64,000 nucleotides of DNA, taken from CAZUAQ01 sp964618455 (GTDB lineage: Bacteria; Planctomycetota; Phycisphaerae; UBA1845; PWPN01). Below are positions 58,750-64,000 of this stretch, piece by piece; the first letter of the stretch is position 1, and each line of letters opens with the position of its first letter. Both the position numbers and the translations under genes were made by a program. The notes beneath the pieces are model-generated. The model made no database searches. It had not been told where the DNA came from and saw nothing but the letters and a program-made list of their open reading frames with translations. The stretch lies in contig CAZUAQ010000014.1 in assembly GCA_964618455.1 (NCBI GenBank), positions 1-64,000 of the forward strand, read 5' to 3'.

Positions 58750-61089
58750 ATGCCTTTTTTGTATTCTAGTAGACTACTCACGATTGCATGCCTTGTTTCC
58801 CTCGCGGCGACAGGCATGGCGCACGCGGCGGACGTGTCCACCACGCATCCGCGTCTGCTGATGTCGCGCGACGATCTGCCCGGGATTCGCTATCGCTGCG
58901 GACTGGAGCGCGCCCGCCAGGTCCCGCCGGAGCGTCGCGCGGGAATCACTTTCGGCGCGCAGGCGGAGACTTATCGTCGTCTGCTTGGGATCGGTGATCG
59001 GATCCTGGCGGGGACGCTCCCGCTTGAACGTGATCTGCACCTGCTCGGATTGCTGCATCTGATCTCCGGTGAGCCGGAACAGTCGGACAAGTACACCCAG
59101 TACATCGAGATGCAGCTCACCGACCCGGAGACGAGCTGGCTCGAACTGGATGTCGTGCTCGGGCTGGATACCGCCTGGGATGCGCTTCCGTGGGAGACCA
59201 AGGCGCTGGTGGGCGAGCGTTTTCTTCCGCGGTTGACGCCTTTTGACTCGGGCGACAGCGCGATGGACCGGCTGGACTTCGAGCACAAGCTGGCCTCGCT
59301 GGCGTTGGCGCTGATCATGCTTGATCCGCAGGTGGAAGGCGCGCGTCCGGAGTGGAGCGCGGATCTTCACAACATCGTGGCGGCGGGGCGCACATGGATA
59401 CAGGGGGACTTTCTCGAGTTCTACCAGCATCGCGGACCCGTGCCGACCTCCGGCGGCGAGGGCGTCTGGGAGAACAGCGGCGGCGTTCTGGCGGCGGAGA
59501 TGTGGCGTCACGCTACAGGCGAAGATCTGTGGCCGGCACTGGCGACCAGTCTCGGCCGCTGCATGGAGCCGGTCTTCTACGCGGACACCATGTCCAACGA
59601 TCAGGCGTACGGACTTCTGCACGACGACGGGCATTGGAGTCCGGTGAATCCGGTGTTCACGTTTCGGCCGCTGGTGGCGGCGATACCATGGATCGTGGCC
59701 GAGCGCAGCGGAAACGCGGCAGCGCGATGGGTCGCGCGGCGCGGGTTACCCCCGGTGCAGGACAGCGTGATGCCCGCGTTCGATCGGTTGCAGTGGGTGC
59801 GGCTGGTGTACGGGAATCTCGGCGAAGCGCCTGTCGATCGAGCCGAGTTCCCGTTGTCGCGATACTTCGACGGCGGCTGGGTCGTGATGCGTGACGGCTG
59901 GGCGCCGGGCGGGACGCTGCTGGTCTTCGATGTCGGTCAGCCTTTTCGGCGATCACGCCAGCACTTCGATGCCGGCCAGTTCCAGATTCATCGCCGGGGT
60001 CCGCTGGCCATCGACAGCGGTGATGATGTGACGTACGAGGCGGTGCCTTCGCGCGGCGGGGCAAGCACCTTCGGCCCGCACCAGGCGGACTGGGATCGCT
60101 ACTTTCAGGCCACCATCGCGCATAACTGCATTACCGTCTTCGACCGTAATTACACGCAGATGCTCTACGGCGAGCCCTGGCTGGCCCGGGGCAATCAGCG
60201 CGTCATCGCGAAGACCTACCGGCCCGGGGCCGAGGAACTCGACACGCGCCGCGCGACGGGAAGAGGCCTCGCCTTTGAGACGCACCCGCAATACAGCTAC
60301 GCGCTGGCTGACCTCACCGAGGCGTATCCGCCCGAGATCATCACCCGGTATTTGCGATCAATTCTCTTTCTGCACGGGCAGTCGGTGATCGTGCTTGACC
60401 GGGTGCGGACGACGCGGAAGGGCAAGCAGGCGACGTGGCACCTGCAACTGCCCGCCAAGCCGACGGTGCATCGCAAACCGTTGAGTTCCACGCGGCAGGT
60501 GCATGGCGTGAACGACTCCGCCGGGATCTGGGAACTCGGCGACGATCACTCCTGGATCGAGGTCGCCCACGCACACAGCCAACTGCTCGTAAGCACTGTG
60601 CTTCCGACAGGGGCGACACGTCGCGTGGTCGGTGGACCGATGCGCGAGATGACGGTTCCTTCCGGTGCGTCGGCGGGCAAGGCGTACCATGGCGGCGATC
60701 CCCAGGGGTACGAGCATCGCCTTGGACCCGCCAGCGTGCTTCGCGCACCCAATGCCGCCTACACGCTCGGGTCTCCGCTGACACTCGGACCGCAGTTCGG
60801 CCTCGGGGCCACGTGGGGCCGCTACGACGTCATCGACACGCAGCGCGATCTGTATACCGTGTTTCTCCACGTGCTGGTGCCGTGTGATAAGAAGGTCGAG
60901 AAGCCTCCCTCCGTGGAGTGCTACACGCGCGACGGCGAGGCTTACCTGACCATTTCAACGCCGGAACAGACTTCGCACGTCAAGCTGAATCTTGCGATCA
61001 ATGGTCCGCCCGGCAACGTGGCGATCAGCGCGGCGGACGGTCCTGAATTCGCGCACGCGCTGACGGAAGAAGTGGAAACCGCACGATAA
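58750..61089 (+). CDS. Heparinase II/III-like secreted polysaccharide lyase
   Basis: The 779-residue product has a signal peptide (LTIACLVSLAATGMAHA) and an alpha/alpha-toroid N-terminal half. A heparinase II/III-like beta-sandwich half follows, starting about GGWVVMRDGWAPGGTLLVFD near 376, HFDAGQFQIHRRGPLAIDSG near 403, and HNCITVFD near 457. Family enzymes cut uronic-acid polysaccharides by beta-elimination. The substrate here is not known. The next secreted protein starts 26 bases later on the same strand. Confidence 0.82.
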   Translation: MPFLYSSRLLTIACLVSLAATGMAHAADVSTTHPRLLMSRDDLPGIRYRCGLERARQVPPERRAGITFGAQAETYRRLLGIGDRILAGTLPLERDLHLLGLLHLISGEPEQSDKYTQYIEMQLTDPETSWLELDVVLGLDTAWDALPWETKALVGERFLPRLTPFDSGDSAMDRLDFEHKLASLALALIMLDPQVEGARPEWSADLHNIVAAGRTWIQGDFLEFYQHRGPVPTSGGEGVWENSGGVLAAEMWRHATGEDLWPALATSLGRCMEPVFYADTMSNDQAYGLLHDDGHWSPVNPVFTFRPLVAAIPWIVAERSGNAAARWVARRGLPPVQDSVMPAFDRLQWVRLVYGNLGEAPVDRAEFPLSRYFDGGWVVMRDGWAPGGTLLVFDVGQPFRRSRQHFDAGQFQIHRRGPLAIDSGDDVTYEAVPSRGGASTFGPHQADWDRYFQATIAHNCITVFDRNYTQMLYGEPWLARGNQRVIAKTYRPGAEELDTRRATGRGLAFETHPQYSYALADLTEAYPPEIITRYLRSILFLHGQSVIVLDRVRTTRKGKQATWHLQLPAKPTVHRKPLSSTRQVHGVNDSAGIWELGDDHSWIEVAHAHSQLLVSTVLPTGATRRVVGGPMREMTVPSGASAGKAYHGGDPQGYEHRLGPASVLRAPNAAYTLGSPLTLGPQFGLGATWGRYDVIDTQRDLYTVFLHVLVPCDKKVEKPPSVECYTRDGEAYLTISTPEQTSHVKLNLAINGPPGNVAISAADGPEFAHALTEEVETAR

Positions 61090-61115
61090 GTGGTGTACGT
61101 GGCAAGGAGCTATCG

Positions 61116-62033
61116 ATGTCGAATCCATGGTGTTCGCTGATGCTCGGTGTTGGGGTGATGCTCTCGTTTGCAGGGGCTGGCGAAGCGCAGACGATTTCAC
61201 TGCTGGAGGAGAGTTTGTCCTTTCAATTAGTCGAGGAAGGACCGGTGCAACTCGACCTCGACGTCGAAGTGACCAGCACCGTCGACCTGGACAGCATCGT
61301 CTTTTCCATCGTGAGCGACCCGCCCGGGACGTTCGTCTATCGCGAGCCGCTGTTCACCAACGGCAATCTGTTTCTGGAAGACGAGTTGGAGACTGGCAAC
61401 TTGCCGGAACCCGGTCAGGCCGTGGATGCGGACGCCGTCTTCACGTATGCGACGGTGTTCGACACGTTCGGCTTTGTCGATTTTCCCGCCACGCTGGTGA
61501 CACTGCACCTGGAGTCCGCGGCAGACCTCGAGCCGGGTATCTACACGCTGTCCTTCGACACGGCGGTGACGCAATGGGGGCAGAACTTTGCACTGGCCCC
61601 GTTCATTGAGCGCAATCCATTCACGTTGACGGTGACCGATGACGGTATGCCGGACGACTCTGATTCGGATGGAGAAGACCCGGAGGGCGATGGTGCGGAT
61701 GAGGGAAACGATGACGACTTCGTCGGTCCGCCGGTGCCGGATGACGGTTCGGACGAAGGTTCCGAGGATGGCGGATCGGGGGGCGAAGATGGTGCGGATG
61801 ATGGCAACGATTCCGGAGGTGGAGGTTCGCCGACGGATGAGCCTCCGGCCGCTCCCCCGCTGTGCGGGGCCTCTTCCGGTCAGGCGACGCTGATGGGGGC
61901 GATGGCCTTCTTCGCGATGTCGTGGATGACGTCGCACCGGAGGCGGACGGGGGGGCGGCAGGTCATCAGCATGAGGCGGATCAGCTTCTTCGGCGTAACG
62001 CTCCGCAGAACATCAAACCGAGCATCGCGGTGA
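61116..62033 (+). CDS. Secreted protein with acidic linker and Cys-Gly/transmembrane/Arg C-terminal signal
   Basis: The 305-residue product has a signal peptide (GVGVMLSFAGAGEAQ), a beta-rich domain at about 25-175, and then a long Asp/Gly/Glu-rich linker (EDPEGDGADEGNDDD). Next come PPLCGASSGQ, a hydrophobic helix (TLMGAMAFFAMSWM) and HRRR. This resembles a three-part C-terminal sorting signal. After HRRR the frame runs on for about 25 more residues that are antisense to the end of the neighbouring gene, with the stop at 62031-62033. The functional C-terminus may thus be at HRRR. Confidence 0.7.
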   Translation: MSNPWCSLMLGVGVMLSFAGAGEAQTISLLEESLSFQLVEEGPVQLDLDVEVTSTVDLDSIVFSIVSDPPGTFVYREPLFTNGNLFLEDELETGNLPEPGQAVDADAVFTYATVFDTFGFVDFPATLVTLHLESAADLEPGIYTLSFDTAVTQWGQNFALAPFIERNPFTLTVTDDGMPDDSDSDGEDPEGDGADEGNDDDFVGPPVPDDGSDEGSEDGGSGGEDGADDGNDSGGGGSPTDEPPAAPPLCGASSGQATLMGAMAFFAMSWMTSHRRRTGGRQVISMRRISFFGVTLRRTSNRASR

Positions 62034-64000
62034 GCGCGGCGGTCATGGGTACGCCTCCGCCGCAGGCCGGCGTGGCCGTGGGGAGATCGTCACTCGGATC
62101 GTCCGGATCAGAGGGGCTCTCACCACTCGAACCGTCACCGGCAGGAGTCGATCCGTCACCACCATCGGCATCGTTGCCCGGTGTTGCAGGCTCTGAAGCG
62201 TCGCATGCATCCCCGACGCCATCGGCGTCCGCGTCGCGCTGTTCGTAGTTCGTCACAAGCGGGCAGTTGTCCTGGTGGTTGAGCACGGTATCCCCGTCGA
62301 TGTCCGAGTCGCAGGGATCTGTCTCCCCGTCTTCATCGCTGTCGGGGAAGTCCTCGTCGGGCATGCCGGGCAGGGTGTCGAGGTGATTCATGATGCAGTC
62401 GCCGTCGACATCCCGATCGCATTCATCGCCCACGCCGTCGCCGTCGAAATCGTTCTGGCTCAGGTTCCACATCAGCGGGCAGTTGTCCATGGCGTCGGGA
62501 TAGCTGTCGCCGTCATTGTCGGTCCCGAAGGGTTGGCCGAGGTAGATCTGGAAGCCGAAGAACGGGTTGGCGGTCCCGAAGTACAGGCCGTGATCGGTGG
62601 AAAGCCAGTTCCGCACGCCGTAGGCGAACTCGTCGCCGAGCCCGCTCCGGGTCACGCGCTCCCAGTCCGTCCCGTTGACCGTTGTCCAGATGTCGAAGCC
62701 ACCTTCGACCGCCGAGACGAGATCCAGAAGCTCATCGAAGCTGTAGTTGTCCAGATCGATCGGCAGATCGGAGAGATCAAACGCGTTGGTGAAATCGGGC
62801 AGATCTTCGGTCACATCGGCGGTGACGCCCTCGGCGTACTGCGCCGCGAAGGACTTGTCGAACGTTCCGAGGTAGAAGACGCCCTCATGCTCAACCATGG
62901 CCCAGATGTAGCCGGTAAATTCGTTGTTGAAGCCGGAGTTGTAGCCGGTGATCGGCTCGCGCGGGCCGTCGGGCGTGTCGCGCTCCTGGCCGACCAGCAG
63001 TTCCCATTCGTCATACGCGTTGATGCGAAGCAGTTCCGCCCCGGCGGCGCCGACCTCATTGGGCAGGACACGGAACCCGCCGAACAACCCGCTGCCCAGG
63101 TATAGCCAGTCGCCATACGGCGCCATGCTGACGAGGGACTCATTGGCGGGTCCGCGATAGGCTCCGTCGGTCAATACCTCGACGAAGTCGTAGGGTAGAT
63201 CGCCTTCCGCCCGGGTCTTCAGCAGACTGAAGCCTCTCTCTTTACCGGAGTAGTTCACGCTGATGTAGAGGTAGCCGTCGAACTCCGCCAGTGAGTACGG
63301 CCCGCCGTCAGTGATGTCCGAATCGCCCGCCAGGGGGACGATGCGGAAATCGCCCGATTTCGGGTCGCTCGCCTCGAGCAGCACGGAATCCAGCGCGTTC
63401 GCCCCGACGACGCACACATAAAGCTTGTTGTTGAAGATCCGCATCGAGCGATAGGCGTTGAATCCGTCCTCGTTCGAGAAGGGTGTGACGACCTCTGTAA
63501 AATGTTTGCCGTCGGTGGTTCGCAGGATACGCGCCGGAGAACCAGGGAGTTTTCGCGATGTGAATGTACCAACGTAGAGTGCTTCCGTGCCGTCGGCTTC
63601 GGTGAAGACCGCCATGGTGCGGTAACCCATGTCGCGGGCGATCTGCCGCCGCGTGCCGTCCGATTCGACGACCTCTTCCGTCGGTGACTGATGCACCATC
63701 TCAATCTCGCCGGTGACCGGATCGTATGCCCAGATCTTGGCCCGCAGATCCATGTCGAGCGTGTCATCCTCGCAGCGTATGGGGAATTCGGGGGGGACGG
63801 AACTGCTCGATCCTGTGGCGGTGCGACTGAGGCAGAGAAAGTGGCGGTTGGATCCGAAGAAGATCTTGCCCTTGTAGTCCTGAAGCGACCAGGCGTAGCC
63901 GTTGTCGAGATCGCCCATGCCCTGCTCGCCGATGGGTCGAAAATCCTCGGCGGTCAGTTGCGCATTAACGTCTGGAGTGAGCAGGCAGCCTGACGCGATG
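61981..64000 (-). CDS. Lipoprotein-like beta-propeller with thrombospondin type-3 repeats and C-terminal sorting-like tail (5'-truncated)
   Basis: The frame is open to the end of the window; upstream of the first ATG (63918) it already encodes IASGCLLTPDVNAQ, so the start and the rest of a lipoprotein signal lie beyond 64000. The part present has a beta-propeller-like domain of about 470 residues (GEALYV/YLYI-type strands). Thrombospondin type-3 calcium repeats follow (DNDGDSYPDAMDNCPL, DVDGDCIMNHLD), then an acidic Gly/Ser/Pro linker. The C-terminus is PACGGGVPMTAALTAMLGL, then MFCGALRRRS. That tail matches the neighbour's in plan. A surface calcium-binding protein is inferred. Confidence 0.8.
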   Translation of the reverse strand, partial: IASGCLLTPDVNAQLTAEDFRPIGEQGMGDLDNGYAWSLQDYKGKIFFGSNRHFLCLSRTATGSSSSVPPEFPIRCEDDTLDMDLRAKIWAYDPVTGEIEMVHQSPTEEVVESDGTRRQIARDMGYRTMAVFTEADGTEALYVGTFTSRKLPGSPARILRTTDGKHFTEVVTPFSNEDGFNAYRSMRIFNNKLYVCVVGANALDSVLLEASDPKSGDFRIVPLAGDSDITDGGPYSLAEFDGYLYISVNYSGKERGFSLLKTRAEGDLPYDFVEVLTDGAYRGPANESLVSMAPYGDWLYLGSGLFGGFRVLPNEVGAAGAELLRINAYDEWELLVGQERDTPDGPREPITGYNSGFNNEFTGYIWAMVEHEGVFYLGTFDKSFAAQYAEGVTADVTEDLPDFTNAFDLSDLPIDLDNYSFDELLDLVSAVEGGFDIWTTVNGTDWERVTRSGLGDEFAYGVRNWLSTDHGLYFGTANPFFGFQIYLGQPFGTDNDGDSYPDAMDNCPLMWNLSQNDFDGDGVGDECDRDVDGDCIMNHLDTLPGMPDEDFPDSDEDGETDPCDSDIDGDTVLNHQDNCPLVTNYEQRDADADGVGDACDASEPATPGNDADGGDGSTPAGDGSSGESPSDPDDPSDDLPTATPACGGGVPMTAALTAMLGLMFCGALRRRS

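Overview
The window looks like a GC-rich draft contig from a planctomycete, most likely of the Phycisphaerae type. It carries secreted proteins ending in paired dockerin-like EF-hand repeats, thrombospondin type-3 repeats, large secreted carbohydrate-active proteins, a type II prepilin-like protein with the planctomycetal late aspartate-glycine motif, zinc-ribbon membrane proteins, and outer-membrane/LPS functions (WaaP-like kinase, beta-barrel proteins). Taxonomy is inferred from protein style only. A 10-base run of N (51233-51242) marks a scaffold join. No rRNA, tRNA, CRISPR array, prophage or insertion sequence was recognised.

Layout. 1-9.1 kb: a partial hypothetical protein, a secreted alpha/alpha-toroid-like protein, a tandem pair of secreted multi-module paralogues (2786-6564), then an SPFH/GYF protein with its zinc-ribbon membrane partner. 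9.1-15.7 kb: a minus-strand set of outer-membrane barrel, 1033-residue secreted protein with a PDZ domain placed inside a CBM9-like domain, and a secreted toroid protein, resembling a polysaccharide-processing locus. 15.9-32.2 kb: MutS, a metallo-hydrolase/VTT membrane protein pair, DUF72, a GT39/ArnT-like glycosyltransferase overlapping a PAP2 phosphatase, a dockerin-like secreted protein, a TPR lipoprotein, a LigD-type phosphoesterase-like domain, a nitroreductase and a PIN-PhoH ATPase. 32.5-37.3 kb: an envelope-biogenesis run of WaaP-like kinase, GT4, PlsY, SurA/PpiC-like isomerase and Pcm. 37.3-44.7 kb: a DegT aminotransferase, an orphan structured RNA with its own promoter and terminator, a MutT-like Nudix protein, an alginate-export-type porin, a GH172/DUF2961 protein and a 51-residue lipopeptide gene with an intrinsic terminator. 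44.8-46.6 kb: a TetR regulator and a methyltransferase, each preceded by the same 16-bp palindrome. 46.8-64 kb: a TPR protein, a clan GH-A-like secreted hydrolase with dockerin-like tail, a C39-like peptidase lipoprotein, ArgJ, a frameshifted zinc-ribbon membrane protein, a prepilin-like protein, a HAD hydrolase, an aldo/keto reductase, FolP, a heparinase II/III-like protein, and two convergent genes whose products share a C-terminal Cys-Gly/transmembrane/Arg sorting-like tail.

The gene content suggests a carbohydrate-degrading, outer-membrane-bearing bacterium: secreted lyase/hydrolase-like enzymes, porins and binding modules on one side, and lipid, LPS and outer-membrane assembly functions on the other. 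Intergenic spacers contain several families of short-period repeats, often as long inverted pairs, and two of them have been incorporated into the 3' ends of genes.
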